Below, piece by piece: positions 1 through 13,375 of a stretch of 37,122 bases of DNA. The DNA comes from DASUME01 sp041179425. Its GTDB lineage: Bacteria > Myxococcota_A > Polyangia > Polyangiales > DASUME01. A program made the position numbers and the translations under genes. The DNA lies in contig JBEGTL010000014.1 of the NCBI GenBank assembly GCA_041179425.1, positions 1-37,122 of the forward strand. Direction: 5' to 3'. Numbering within the stretch: position 1 is the first letter of the stretch; the number at the start of each line of letters is the position of its first letter. Under the pieces are notes generated by a model. The model saw only the letters and a program-made list of their open reading frames with translations, had not been told where the DNA came from and made no database searches.

Positions 1-3063
<3,063 letters not shown>

Positions 3064-4983
3064 GCATCGGCCATCGCGAGCAGGCGCGTGCGCAGGATGC
3101 GGTCGACCTGTGAGAGCGCCTCGTCGACGACAACCAGCTTACGGCCAGATGCCATGGCGGCCGTCCAGGCGATCAGCTGCCGCTGGCCGCCTGACAGAGT
3201 AGTCGCGCCCGAAGGGAGCACGGTCTCGTAGCCCATGGGAAGACCGGCGACGAAGTCGGCCAGGCCGCTCTGCTGCGAGGCATCGAGCACGGCCGCCAGC
3301 GAGCTGCCCGACAAGAGCCGCAAGTTGTGCAAAATCGAGCCGTGAAACAGATGCGCGTTTTGGGGTAGGTAGCAAACCTCGCCGCGCAGCCGGCCGGGCT
3401 CGCAGCCGAACACGCGCACGGTACCGCGCTCGGGCGGATACAGACCGGCGATCAAGCGCAAGACGGTGCTCTTGCCCGCACCCGAGGGCCCGCGTAGCGC
3501 GTGGTGGGAGAGTGCGGCGACCTCCAGCGAATAGCGCGCGAGCACCCAGGGCTGCTCGGGTCCATAGCGAAACCAGACGTCGTCGAGCACCACCGCGCTT
3601 GCGGACGAGGTACCGTGCCGCGGCGGCAAGCGCCCTGTCGTGCGGGTAATGTCAGGCTGTGCGAGCAGCGCGTCGATCCGTGGCAGATGGCTCTGAGCCG
3701 TCATCAGCGGCGTGAGCAGAGCGCCAAAGCTCGACACAGTCTGCACGAACTGATCGGACAGCATCAGCAAGGAGACCAAGTTTCCCACGCTCAGCTGTCC
3801 GTGCAGGCAGAGGTGGCAGGTCCAGACTAAGGTGCCGATCTGCGTCGCTTCGCGCAGCGCGCCGAGCGCCAGGCGCTGGTCAGCTTGCAATACGTTCATG
3901 CGCACGGCGGCCGAGCGTGCATCGAACATGCGCGCGAGCCAGCGCACGACGCCGCGTTGCGCTGCTCCCGAGGTGCGCAGCGTGACGACACCGCGGAGGA
4001 TCTCGTGCAACGTTCCCTGCTGCTGCGACGAGGCCTCGATCTGTTGTCGTTCGATGCGGCGGGCGCCCACGGCAAACGCCATCGCAATGGCAGACGAGAA
4101 GAGCCCCGCGACCAACAACGCCACGCCGACGTCGGGCGTCGTAAGCACCAGCGCGGCTCGTAGACCAAGGCCGTGATCAGCTGCAAGAAGGAGCGCACGA
4201 GCGACTCGGTCAGCAAGCCGTGGACCTGGCGGCCGCCGCTCAGGGTCTCGAGCCAGGAGCCCACGTGCTCGCGCGCGAGCGCCGCAAAAGGAATGCGCAG
4301 CAGGTGATCGAAGAGGGGACTCGACACCGCCAGCTCGAGTCTTGCGTGCAGGGCGAGCGTGGCGCGCTGTTCAAGCCATGAGAACAGCGCGCGCTGCGTG
4401 GCCACCAGCAGCATGGCGAGCGCGACCAACGAGAGCAGCTTGGGACTGCGCTCCGGCAGCGCATCATCGATGGCGACGCGGGTGGCGGCCGGCGCGATCA
4501 GACCGAGCGTCGACAGGATGAGCGCGAGCCCGAGCAGCGTGCCGAGCTCGCGTCCACGGCCGGCCACAAAACGTGCGAGGCGCTGTGTGAAGCGGCCTTC
4601 GCGGTCTAGGCAAGGCGCAAGTTCGAGCGCCGTCGCGGCACAGTCTCGGAGCAGCTCGGCGGGGTCCAGTGCGAGGCTCGGCCCCGACGGCAGTTCGACC
4701 AGTACTTTGCGCTGGCGCGGCCAGCCACGCACGCGCCGCACGATGGCCAGCTGGCCTCGACGTGTAGTCAGTGCAGGCAGGAGCAGACTCGGCAGACCTG
4801 CGTGATCGAGCTCGACAAGGCGCCAGGTGTGCCGCGCGGGCAGCACCACTTCGAGCAGGTGGGCGAGCGACGGAGCCTGCAATGTGAGGGCCAGCGCAGG
4901 ACTTGCGCCAAGCTCGTCGAGTAGGCGACCGACCAGCTCGCGAGCAGCGTCGAGTTCGAGTGCATCGAGGGGAGGCGTCGAAG

Positions 4984-5995
4984 TCATGCGGAGCGCGCCT
5001 CGATCAAATCACGAAAGGGTCCAGCTACGTGGGCCAGTGATTCGTAGGCGCCTTCCTGCACGATGTGGCCCTGCTCGAGCACCAAGATTCGATCGGCGTC
5101 GATCACGGTGGCCAGCCGATGGGCGATCAGCAGACGCGTTCAGCGCAGCGTACTCAGGTTCTGGTGCAAGGTGTACTCAGTCTGCAGATCGAGCGAGCTG
5201 GTGGCTTCGTCGAGGCGCTGCGTTGCTCGAAGAACGTCAGTGGCAAGTGCATCAGGTGGCCCACGAAGTCGCTAGACAGTGTCAGGTCGAGGGCGGTCTG
5301 CAGACCGATCAGCACGCGGTCGCGCAGCCACTCCAGTGTGTGACGGACCAGCATCGCTGTGACCAGGACCAGCGCGATGGGCAACAGCCAACCGCTGCGC
5401 TGGGGCTTGATGACGTGGTCCACAGCCACTTGCGTCGCGGTGGGAAAAAGAACGGCCAGCGGCTCGAGGAGCAGCGCGGCAGCAGCAACGTAAGCGAGTG
5501 CTCGATGCTCGGAGATCAGCACGCGCAGGTAGCGCGCCAGGCTGCTCGCAGCGCGTGGCCGCCGCTCTAGCGCGGGCGTCGGCTCAAAAGCGAGGGCGAC
5601 ACCGGTAAACGACTCGCTCAGCTGGCGTGCGGACACGCGCCGACGTCCGCGCGCGGGGTCGACGAGTCGTGCGCCGAGGCGGTCGACCGCCTCGAGCACC
5701 ACGAAGTGGTTGAACTCCCAATGCAGGATCGCAGGCAGGGGAAGCTGTGCGAGCTGACCAAGTCCGACCTTGAGGCCTCGGGCCGACATGCCGAGCGCGC
5801 GCGCGGCGCGCAGAAGTTGCGCGGCGCTGCTGCCGTCGCGAGAGACACCACAGGCCGAGACGAGCGCTTCATTCTTCGTGCGCACGGCATGTGCAGCGGG
5901 GCCGCGTTCGCCGTTCCTGCTTCACGCACCATACTGGGACCGCTTTCTTGGCCGAGCCGGTCGGCTGGCCGAATGCGACGCTTCTGGCTTAGCCA
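4984..5995 (-). pseudogene. Peptidase C39 / ABC exporter of NHLP type, inactivated by several lesions
   Basis: In intact form this family cuts double-Gly leader peptides with an N-terminal C39 cysteine peptidase and exports the product. Here a peptidase-like stretch is visible: ACGVSRDGSS, the His segment FNHFVVLEAV and the Asp segment LVDPARG. At the catalytic position the pattern E-C-G-P-A-A reads E-R-G-P-A-A (codon CGC instead of TGC, near 5916). A TGA lies six codons upstream of the CGC, and the likely N-terminus (KKAVPVWCVKQE) is in another frame. After the first membrane half (LPLTFFEQR, about 5225) the sequence jumps straight to DEATSSLD just past Walker B. The rest of the membrane domain, Walker A and the signature are therefore gone. 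A second in-frame TGA interrupts the remaining tail before TRLLIAHRLATV. The stop at 4984-4986 overlaps the next gene's start. Confidence 0.75.
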
Positions 5996-6702
5996 GCCGC
6001 ATGCGCGAGGAAGCGCGATCGTGTGAGCTATCTGCATTGCTCGAGATGTTGGAGCGAGATGCTGCGATGATGGCTTGGCGCTGCCGCGACTGGCCGGTGA
6101 GTCGCCTCTCGCCAGAGTTGCTCGACCCGCGCTGGCTGCGCTGCGTCGAAGGCAGCGGCCGTCGGCTCAGGTTATACGATATCGGCGATCGCGAGTTGGT
6201 CCCTGTCGTCCTCGCACTCCTCATCGGAGACGACGGGGGCGTCACCTGCGGTACTGCGTGCGCTGCGTCTATCGAGGCAGCTTGCTCCAAGGCTTGCAGC
6301 GAGGCCCTCATGCTGTGGAACTCGATCCTCGAAGGAGGTGGCTTGTCCCACAAGGACCTGCTGCCCACAGAGGTCCAAGGGAGCTTCGACCACGTGCTCT
6401 GGGGATTCCAAAATCATCGCGTGGTCGTCGACTGGTTCGAGCATCGCGCCTCGCCTGGCCGAGCGGAGTACGACGACAGCTGCTCGATCGAGCGTCGGTG
6501 CGCAGATCGCTTCGGCCGCGAGCCTCTGGTGGTCGACCTTTCTTGCAGTCCGATCATCTCCGATTGGACCGTCAGGCGCGTGTTGCTGACCGGCGCGATG
6601 CGAAAGGAATGGAACCACAACAGGCGCTTTTCGCCGGTATCTCGTCCGCGCGACGCGCGTGTAGAGGTCGCGATCAACGCGGCCCCTCATCCGTACGGAT
6701 GA
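5977..6702 (+). pseudogene. YcaO-family (TOMM cyclodehydratase) C-terminal half
   Basis: YcaO proteins use ATP to cyclise Cys/Ser/Thr in precursor peptides to azolines. The stretch DASGLAS...REEA...ALLEMLERDA near 5977-6070 matches the YcaO nucleotide-binding region with its paired Glu residues. It is followed by RLYDIGDRELVPVVLAL and a helix of the form SKACSEALMLW. The last residues are PHPYG, close to the PxPxP-type tail of TOMM cyclodehydratases but with the final Pro missing. About 240 residues remain; the N-terminal half expected for the family is absent. The homology begins where the 5' end of the divergent C39 transporter lies, which suggests that a deletion removed the sequence between them. 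The open frame extends further left, but that part is antisense to the transporter. The YcaO call rests on motif memory and needs a profile search. Confidence 0.62.
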
Positions 6703-6774
6703 AGAGATCGAGACGCCGGTGTACACGCGTCGAGCTGCCGCTACACTCGTCGAAGACAAGGTGAGAGGTGAACG

Positions 6775-7074
6775 ATGCCCGATGTATATCTGAGCGCAGC
6801 ACGAACTTGGCGTGAACTTGCGCCGGGCGTGTTTGCCAGCGACTTTTATCGCTATGCCGGCGGTGGCGGCGCCGCGTTGTTTCGCATGTCCGAAAGCGCA
6901 GTCATGGCGGAGCACGGTCATCCGACCGGCGAGCACGTCTACGTGGTTGGTGGCCGAGGCACGTTTGGTGAACTCGCGCTGCAAGCAGGAGACGCACTCT
7001 GGGTCGCACCCGGTGAGCGCCACTCGGTGCACGCGATCACCGAGTTTACGTTCTTCGCAACGTCGCTGCCGTGA
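6775..7074 (+). CDS. Small cupin-domain protein
   Basis: A 99-residue single-domain cupin. It has a beta-barrel pattern with a metal-site motif near residue 47 (EHGHPTGEHVYVVGG, the HxH...E pattern of cupin motif 1). Motif 2 is further on, with GDALWVAPGERHSVHA carrying the fourth ligand His. GAGAGG-like Shine-Dalgarno bases (GAGAGG, 6763-6768) lie 6 bases before the ATG. It follows the YcaO remnant on the same strand by 72 bp and could have been part of that locus, but unlike its neighbours it is intact. Cupins of this size bind small ligands or act as isomerases or sensors; the substrate cannot be deduced. Confidence 0.8.
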   Translation: MPDVYLSAARTWRELAPGVFASDFYRYAGGGGAALFRMSESAVMAEHGHPTGEHVYVVGGRGTFGELALQAGDALWVAPGERHSVHAITEFTFFATSLP

Positions 7075-7504
7075 GTGCCTCCGCGCGCGATCCCCTGGCC
7101 TTGCCAGCAGCCGGGTCCCACATCGACCGTATCCTTCCTTCTGCGCTTTTCCCAAAGCGCGGCGAAGCATCGGCGCGGGGCCGAACGGCGGCTCTCGGCC
7201 GGCTGCACGCGACCAACGTGCGGCGGCTGCTCGGCCTGTTGCCCTGGCTCGCACGATGGCAGGCGGCAGGACTGGCGGAGGATGTGTGGACCTTTCGTTG
7301 TGGGCACCACCACGCTGGCGCGCAGCTTGCGGGTGACGCAGGCGCGCGTGATATGCCGCAAACCGAGGAGGATGCCTCCCAAGGTTGGGGCCGACGGAGG
7401 ACCCCGCTGTGGGCTCCGTCGACAGCAGGCTCTCCGCGAGCCGCGTGGGCAGCGGACCTTCCACAGCCCCCATCGACTTCGGCTCGCCCACACAACCTGA
7501 AGGC
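7075..7504. other. Non-coding or degraded stretch
   Basis: I recognise no gene here on either strand. Open frames exist in several phases because of the high GC content, but none carries a recognisable motif or a convincing start. It lies between the cupin gene and the IS66 remnant and is probably degraded sequence. Confidence 0.5.
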
Positions 7505-7990
7505 GCGCCGCCGGTGGGTGCCGAGCCGCACGAAGGCCCACTCCATGTATCGCAGCGCCGAGACGCCGAGAGCGCGACAGGTGGCTGCGATGCCAGGCAA
7601 CACGCAGGCGCGATGGGCGCCTCCGGAGCTGCCCGCGAAGAGCGCGTTGAGTCGGTGTTTAGCGACGTTCTGGAACTCGCTCAGTGGGCGAGTTGTCGAT
7701 GGGGATGTCGGGGTCGTCGAGGAAGCGCAGGAGCGCGGCCTTGTGGGCGATCGACCCCATGTGCTGGCGACGGTACGCGCGTAATGCATCGCCGCGCAGT
7801 CCGAGTTGCTTGGCCTTCTCCTCCTCACCGTAGATGGCGCCGAGAAACGGACCGCCCTCGACGGCGAGCAGCGGCTGAGCGCCCTCGGCGTCGCGGAACT
7901 TGCGACGCGCGTGCGCGTTGCAGCCGGCTTCGATCACGCGGCCGTCCAGCTAGCGTTGCGTCGCCGTAGGCGCTCGCACCGAGCTTGACC
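7505..7990 (-). mobile_element. IS66-family transposase remnant (C-terminal part, frameshifted)
   Basis: The minus strand encodes the typical IS66 transposase end in pieces. First comes AYGDATLA, then IEAGCNAHARRKFRDAEGA (from about 7937), then DDPDIPIDNSPTER. At about 7685 the frame changes and the protein continues as FQNVAKHRLNALFAGSSGGAH and ATCRALGVSALRYMEWAFVRLGTH. These match the conserved IS66 order: GCWAHARRKF, PxDNNxxER, LFAGSxxGAxRA. The N-terminal DDE part, the accessory tnpA/tnpB-type frames and terminal inverted repeats are not visible. This is a dead fragment. Confidence 0.75.
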
Positions 7991-8367
7991 AACACAGACC
8001 GAGGGCTGGGCGCGAGATCATCGCGCGCCCGGCCTTTGGCCGTTTGACTGCCCACCGTTCGGTGTCGTGGGTTGCCCGAGCGCCCCCGTCGGCAAAGCGG
8101 TTCCCTGCGGCGTCTACGAAAACGTCGCCTCGAGCGCTCGAAGGTACGCTCGCGTTCGGGAGCCTCGTCGAAGGTCTGGAGGTAGTCACGAGTGTGTGAG
8201 AAGGGCGGCCAACGTTCCGGTTATTTCCGTCACAAATCGCCTGAATTTGCCGGGCGATCGACATTTATAGACTGCGCCGCCCAGGCCCTCTCGTGCACCT
8301 CCCCAACGTCGTCGTTTTTGGCTTCGCGTGTGTCAACGGCTGAGCTCGAAATGCTACGGTCGCGGCC
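7991..8367. other. Intergenic/degraded stretch upstream of the large lipoprotein gene
   Basis: No recognisable gene is present. The left part may be further eroded transposase sequence on the minus strand, but no motif confirms it. The right part, after about 8260, is relatively AT-rich (TTATTTCCGTCACAAATCGC) and is the likely promoter region for the gene starting at 8368. Confidence 0.4.
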
Positions 8368-11300
8368 ATGACGGGTACCGTTGGGCTTTGGTGGCGTCTC
8401 ACTCAGAGTGCCGCCTTCTTGGGACTTCTTGCGTTGGATACGGGCTGCCTCGAGGCTCCACCTCCAAATCTGACTTATCCGCGTACAGGCGTGAGCGAAG
8501 AAGTGTTCCGTGTGTTTTGTCGGCGTGTCGCCAAAGACGCGTATCCGACCGAAGTCGACGGTCAGCGCTTCTACGCCATCTGCGACGGCAAAGACGAGGA
8601 GGGCGACGCGCGCAAGCCCGACGACGAAAAGATGCCGCAGCTGCGCGGTCTGTTGCGCCGACGCACCGAGATCATCGACTCGCTCGACCGCGTGTTTGGC
8701 GAGACCGACGTGGACGGCGGAGACAAGTTCAAAGACGGCGAGCTGAGCGGCTTCTTGCAGGCCCTGGTGCCGCTCTACGACATGCCGCTCGAGACCATCC
8801 CGACGTCCACGCGCGGTATCGCGCAGCTACTCGAGCAGCTGATCGATCCCGAAGACCCGCGCGCGCAGAAGGTGCTCACGACCGTCGAGCGTTTGGTGCA
8901 GCGCAGCGGGTACCGCGCTCCCAATCGCAACCTCGGTGCGCTGCGCGCGCTGTTCACGTACCCCGAGCTCGACAAGCTCGCACAGACACTCTTGCCGGTG
9001 ATCACCGCCACGGGCGCCGCACACGAGCAGTGGGTCAACGTGCTCAACGCGGCGGCACTCGAGCTGGCCGACGAGCCGGTGTCGACGCCAAACCTCGACG
9101 ACACCACGCTGCACACCGCGCTTTCGTTGCTGCTCAAGGTCGACGCGGCGCAGGCCACCGGCAACGTGGGCGCGGCCACCGTGCTCTTGCGCGACAAGAC
9201 CAACGGGGAGGCCCTGCAGATCGCAGGGAGTGCCGGCGATGCCACACCGTTTGCGATCGCGGGCCGAGAAGACAGCGTGCAGCGCGACGGCAATGGTCTG
9301 GCCCTGTCCGGCGGCAAGCCCATGTTCGAGACCATCGACGCGAGCAAGACGCTGCTCGCCGCGCTGATGCGCGAGACGTCGGTGCTGATCGCGCGCGGCG
9401 ACGCCGACCGTAGTCCGCTCGAAAATTTCGCGCACGGCCTCAAGCCGTTGCTTGGTCCGTGGAGCACGCGCACCCAGACCATCGGCGCCAACGCGTACGA
9501 GTTCGTGGGGCCCGACATCGACGCCTCGGCGCTCCTCGAGGTGACGCACGCTTTTGCCTCCATGGCACGCTACCCGGAGGCGGCGCCCCTGGTGCGCACG
9601 CTCGATGCGCTCATCCATCAGCACGAAAACGACGCCACGGCGTTCGACTACGCAGCACTCGCCATCGACGCGATGTCGGACGAGTACGAAGACGCCAAGC
9701 TCAACGGGCCGCACGAGTTTTGGGATGACCTGCTCGCCGTCGGCATACGGATGAGCAAACGACCGGGCATGATCGAGGCGCTGATTCGTTCGTTCACCGA
9801 TCCGCGCTCGGGCGCACAGGGCAAGCTGTTCGCGACCTGGATGCTCTACAACGACGAGGTCTCGTACCCCAACAGTCCGAGTGAGACGCCCGAGGACATC
9901 AACAAGCCCGTCGATCAGAAGTACAGCCAGCTCGTCGAGCGCAACAAGCCCGACGTGGGCATGAACCGCAGCATCTGGCAGCGCACCATGTCGCTCATCC
10001 ACGCGCTGAACGGCGTGCAGGTCTGCAACAAAGAGGGCGCCGTCCTCAACGTCAACACCGGCATCGGTGTCCTCACGTTCCCGTTCGGAGACCTGAGTGG
10101 TGCCGGCTACAAGAAGTGCGACCTGATCGAGATCCCGGACGCGCTCGAGATCTACGCGCAGGCAGTCCTGGGGCGCAGTCAGATCAAGGTCAAAGACAGC
10201 TTTGCCGAGGTCCTCTCCGTGTTCGGTAGCCTCACGGGCATCAGCGGCTCGGTCGCGCAAATTATCGAGAGCGAGTCGAAGATCACGGGCTTCACCGACA
10301 AGCCGACGGCGCTGTCCATGGCGCGCTTCATCTTTGCGCCTCGCAACAAGTGGACGACCGACCTGTTCACGCCTCAGCTGAGCGTCGACCTGGTGCCCAT
10401 CGCGGAGTACGAGCGCAACGGTTTGTTCCCGATCGAGGTGCTCGATGAGCGCACCGACTTCGAAGGCAAGGCGAGCTCGTTCCTCGAGCTGGGTAAGCCC
10501 CTGCTCGAGGCCTTCGACAAGCCTGAGTCGCGCAACCCCGTCGACGGCAAGCTGACCGATGGCTACATGTTCGGGCACAGCCTGAGCGTGCTGCACCGGC
10601 ACTGGAGCTCACGCAAAGACGGACCCTGCCCGGCGCGGGTCGAGGCGGGCGACGAGGGCTGCACGCAGCACCTCGACCCCAAGGCGCCGCTGTACTCCCC
10701 GCAGACCGGCTTGGTGAGCTACGAGCCGCTGCTGGCCAGGGCGCTCGACGACGAACACCTCGTCGAGATCTTGCATCAGGCCACGGTCGCGCTTGCTGCG
10801 ATCAAGGTGCCGGGACCGGACGGCGCCGAGATCGACGGCATCACGGCGCTCGGCAACTTTGCACAGCGTCTGCTCACGCCCGACCCCACGCTGTTCAAGC
10901 AGGACGGCAAGACCAACACGACGCAGACCAACCTGTGCGTACGACAGGGCGATACTTGCAAGGGCGACGTGGGTCGCGTCATCACGCCGCTCGCACCCAT
11001 GCACTTGGTGGCCGATGCGCTCAAGGCGATGGACGACACCTTTAAGCAGGCCGACAACAAAGAGCGCCTGCAGTACTGGCAGGCGGGCCGTAGCGGCATC
11101 CTCGACGCCGTGTTGACGGTAGATCGCAGCGGGTCCGAAGGAGACTACCAGTACAAGCTGCGCGACCGTACGGCATGGGGCATCTCCAACGCGGTGCTGC
11201 CCTGGCTCGCCGAGCGGATCGAGACGCACCAAAAGGCCGGCGACCTGAGCAAGTGGGCCGACGGTCTGTCAGGTCGTGCGGCCACCATCCTCAGACACCC

Positions 11301-11892
11301 GCTCACGGCGGCCACCGTCGACTTGCTCGACGCGTTCTGGCCGGAGGCGGACGCGAGCGGCGAGTTCACCAAGATCACTTCGTACCTCACCGACGAGCGC
11401 AACGAAGACGCGTTTCTCGGCATGCTCACCGCGGCGGCAGACAGTCTGATCTTGCTCGACCGCGACCCCAACCTCTCTCCCGCCATTCAGTTCGCGGCGC
11501 TGGGCCTCGCGCCCAACGCGTTCAAGGCCATCGAGGGCGAGCTGCCCAACGGCAACAAGAGCGTGGCCTACGCCGGGCTCGAGCTGACCGGCGGTGTGGT
11601 CAAAGAGCTGAACAAAAAGAAAATGCCAGGTACGCAGACCGCACTCAGCAAGCTGCTCAAGAACCTGGTGCTGGGAGACGACGCGCAGCGCTCGCCACTC
11701 GAGGTGCTGCTGGACGCGACGGCAGACGTCAATCGACGTGACGTGACGGCGGCGCCCGAGACCCCGCTGACGGCCGAAGAAGACCGCGACGTGTTCAGCG
11801 ACGTGAAGAGCTTTTTGTACGACCAGGACCAAGAGAAGCGCAGCCTCGAGCGCCTGTACACGGTGATTCAGGGACGGAAAGTCAAGAAGTGA
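8368..11892 (+). CDS. Very large predicted lipoprotein of unknown function
   Basis: A 1174-residue protein I do not recognise. It starts with a hydrophobic signal segment (about residues 8-23) ending in TGC, with Cys27 as the probable lipidation site; Asp24 at the -3 position is atypical. The mature part is largely helical and acidic, with no transmembrane segment after the signal. It includes an EF-hand-like acidic stretch near residue 112 (DVDGGDKFKDGEL) and two regions with paired Cys (GPCPARVEAGDEGC and LCVRQGDTCKGD), consistent with an oxidising periplasmic or surface location. Its TGA overlaps the GTG start of the FadL-type gene by 4 bp, so the two are translationally coupled. A role in delivering or retaining a hydrophobic substrate at the outer membrane is inference only. 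Confidence 0.88.
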   Translation: MTGTVGLWWRLTQSAAFLGLLALDTGCLEAPPPNLTYPRTGVSEEVFRVFCRRVAKDAYPTEVDGQRFYAICDGKDEEGDARKPDDEKMPQLRGLLRRRTEIIDSLDRVFGETDVDGGDKFKDGELSGFLQALVPLYDMPLETIPTSTRGIAQLLEQLIDPEDPRAQKVLTTVERLVQRSGYRAPNRNLGALRALFTYPELDKLAQTLLPVITATGAAHEQWVNVLNAAALELADEPVSTPNLDDTTLHTALSLLLKVDAAQATGNVGAATVLLRDKTNGEALQIAGSAGDATPFAIAGREDSVQRDGNGLALSGGKPMFETIDASKTLLAALMRETSVLIARGDADRSPLENFAHGLKPLLGPWSTRTQTIGANAYEFVGPDIDASALLEVTHAFASMARYPEAAPLVRTLDALIHQHENDATAFDYAALAIDAMSDEYEDAKLNGPHEFWDDLLAVGIRMSKRPGMIEALIRSFTDPRSGAQGKLFATWMLYNDEVSYPNSPSETPEDINKPVDQKYSQLVERNKPDVGMNRSIWQRTMSLIHALNGVQVCNKEGAVLNVNTGIGVLTFPFGDLSGAGYKKCDLIEIPDALEIYAQAVLGRSQIKVKDSFAEVLSVFGSLTGISGSVAQIIESESKITGFTDKPTALSMARFIFAPRNKWTTDLFTPQLSVDLVPIAEYERNGLFPIEVLDERTDFEGKASSFLELGKPLLEAFDKPESRNPVDGKLTDGYMFGHSLSVLHRHWSSRKDGPCPARVEAGDEGCTQHLDPKAPLYSPQTGLVSYEPLLARALDDEHLVEILHQATVALAAIKVPGPDGAEIDGITALGNFAQRLLTPDPTLFKQDGKTNTTQTNLCVRQGDTCKGDVGRVITPLAPMHLVADALKAMDDTFKQADNKERLQYWQAGRSGILDAVLTVDRSGSEGDYQYKLRDRTAWGISNAVLPWLAERIETHQKAGDLSKWADGLSGRAATILRHPLTAATVDLLDAFWPEADASGEFTKITSYLTDERNEDAFLGMLTAAADSLILLDRDPNLSPAIQFAALGLAPNAFKAIEGELPNGNKSVAYAGLELTGGVVKELNKKKMPGTQTALSKLLKNLVLGDDAQRSPLEVLLDATADVNRRDVTAAPETPLTAEEDRDVFSDVKSFLYDQDQEKRSLERLYTVIQGRKVKK

Positions 11893-13331
11893 CGAGCTCA
11901 TCGAGATCCCTGGTCGCGCGGCTCACCCTCGCGCTGGCGTTGTTCTTCCCTTGTCTGCTGGCCAGCAATCAAGCGCATGCGGGCGGTCTGTACCTGTTCG
12001 ATCGAGGCGCGCGCGCATTGGGTCGCGGCGGCGCGTTCGTCGCCGGCGTCGATGACCCGAGCGCGCTCTGGTACAACCCGGCCGGTCTCATCGCCTCCAA
12101 AAACCAGCTGGTGGCCGATGCGGTCTTACCCATCTTGTTGGCCGACTTCACGCGGCTCAACGCCGACAAGACGTACGCACCCAAGGTCAGCGCCAAGCCC
12201 ACGCCGATCCCCATTCCGACGCTGGCCTTCAGCCACAACCTCGGCTACCGCGACCTGGTGTTCGGCGCGGGCATCATCGCACCCAACGTGGTGCTGATGA
12301 ACTACGAGCAGAGCGTGGGTGCCAAGGCTGACCCCTCTCCCACGCGCTACTCGCTGCTCGAGCTCAAGGGCACGGTGCTCGCCAACTTGACCGCCGGCGT
12401 CGCCTGGGAAGCGACAGACTGGCTCTCCATCGGCGGCGACGTGCAGATCTCGGCGGGCTACTTCCGCGCCAAGACCGCACTCTCTGCTTGCGACGGCGTG
12501 CTGTGCAGCTTCCCGGAGCAGCGAGACTTCGACGCCTACGCAACCGTCAAGGCGTTCCCCACGTACGGCTTCACGGGCGTGCTCGGCGCGATCGCCAACT
12601 TCGACATCCTGCGCTTCGGCTTTTCCGTGATGCTCCCGTACACGCTGCGTGGCGTGGGCAAGGCCGACGTCAAGCTGCCCACCAACGTGATCTTCGAAGA
12701 CGCCTACCAAGACGGCGAGAAGGCCAAGCTGAGCATCAAGTTCCCCACCATCTTGCGGCTCGGCAGCGAGCTTCGGCTGGTGTCGTGGCTACGCCTCGAG
12801 GGCGCGGTGGTGTGGGAGCAGTGGTCGCGTCAGAAGAGCATCGACATCAACACGGGCGGCGACATCTCGCTCCGCAACGTGACCGGTCTCGGCGACTACC
12901 AGGTGGGCAACATCAAGCTGCCCCGCAACATGAACGACGTGTGGAGCATCCGCGGCGGCTTCGAGGCTACGTTCCCACGGCGTTGGGTCGGCAGCATCGA
13001 CTTCGGGCTGCGCGGCGGCCTCGCCTACGAGACGGGCGCGTTCAATAACAAAAACATCACGCCGCTCACCATCGACACCAACAAGACCGTGCTCAGTGGA
13101 GGCTTCACCATTGGCCTGGCCAAGTGGCTTCGTTTCGACACGGTGGGCGGACTGGTGTTCATGAAGGACCTCGACGTGCGAGACAATGAGATTCGGCAGC
13201 CCCAGGCCATTCGGCCCCCGCTCGAGCGCTTCCCCACCGTGATCGGCAACGGTCGCTACGATCAGCAGGCGTTCTTTTTGGGCGGCGGCTTCCGCGCCAT
13301 GCTCGACATGAAGTCGGGCTTCTCGCGCTAG
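11889..13331 (+). CDS. FadL/OmpP1-family outer-membrane transport protein
   Basis: A 480-residue outer-membrane beta barrel of the family that takes up long-chain fatty acids and aromatic hydrocarbons. A signal peptide of about 31 residues ends at QAHA-GG. The mature N-terminus carries the family hallmark GGAFVAGVDDPSALWYNPAGL, the NPAGL segment of the N-terminal hatch. Alternating hydrophobic strands run to the end. The GTG start at 11889 sits inside the stop of the preceding lipoprotein gene (GTGA overlap), which argues for one transcript and coupled synthesis. The pairing with a huge lipoprotein is unusual for FadL genes and suggests a dedicated substrate. The last residue is Arg rather than the common aromatic one. 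Confidence 0.9.
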   Translation: MTSSSRSLVARLTLALALFFPCLLASNQAHAGGLYLFDRGARALGRGGAFVAGVDDPSALWYNPAGLIASKNQLVADAVLPILLADFTRLNADKTYAPKVSAKPTPIPIPTLAFSHNLGYRDLVFGAGIIAPNVVLMNYEQSVGAKADPSPTRYSLLELKGTVLANLTAGVAWEATDWLSIGGDVQISAGYFRAKTALSACDGVLCSFPEQRDFDAYATVKAFPTYGFTGVLGAIANFDILRFGFSVMLPYTLRGVGKADVKLPTNVIFEDAYQDGEKAKLSIKFPTILRLGSELRLVSWLRLEGAVVWEQWSRQKSIDINTGGDISLRNVTGLGDYQVGNIKLPRNMNDVWSIRGGFEATFPRRWVGSIDFGLRGGLAYETGAFNNKNITPLTIDTNKTVLSGGFTIGLAKWLRFDTVGGLVFMKDLDVRDNEIRQPQAIRPPLERFPTVIGNGRYDQQAFFLGGGFRAMLDMKSGFSR

Positions 13332-13375
13332 CACGCCGGCTTCTCGGCCTCGTCGATCGGGTCTAAGCTCGGACG

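Noticed and set aside
5770..5976. N-terminal part of the YcaO frame
   Set aside because: It is antisense to the C39 transporter remnant and shows no YcaO motif, so it was left out of the remnant's limits.
8827..10602. Long minus-strand frame opposite the giant lipoprotein gene
   Set aside because: It is a GC-rich shadow of a real gene with signal peptide and coupling; its composition is His/Arg/Val-rich without motifs.
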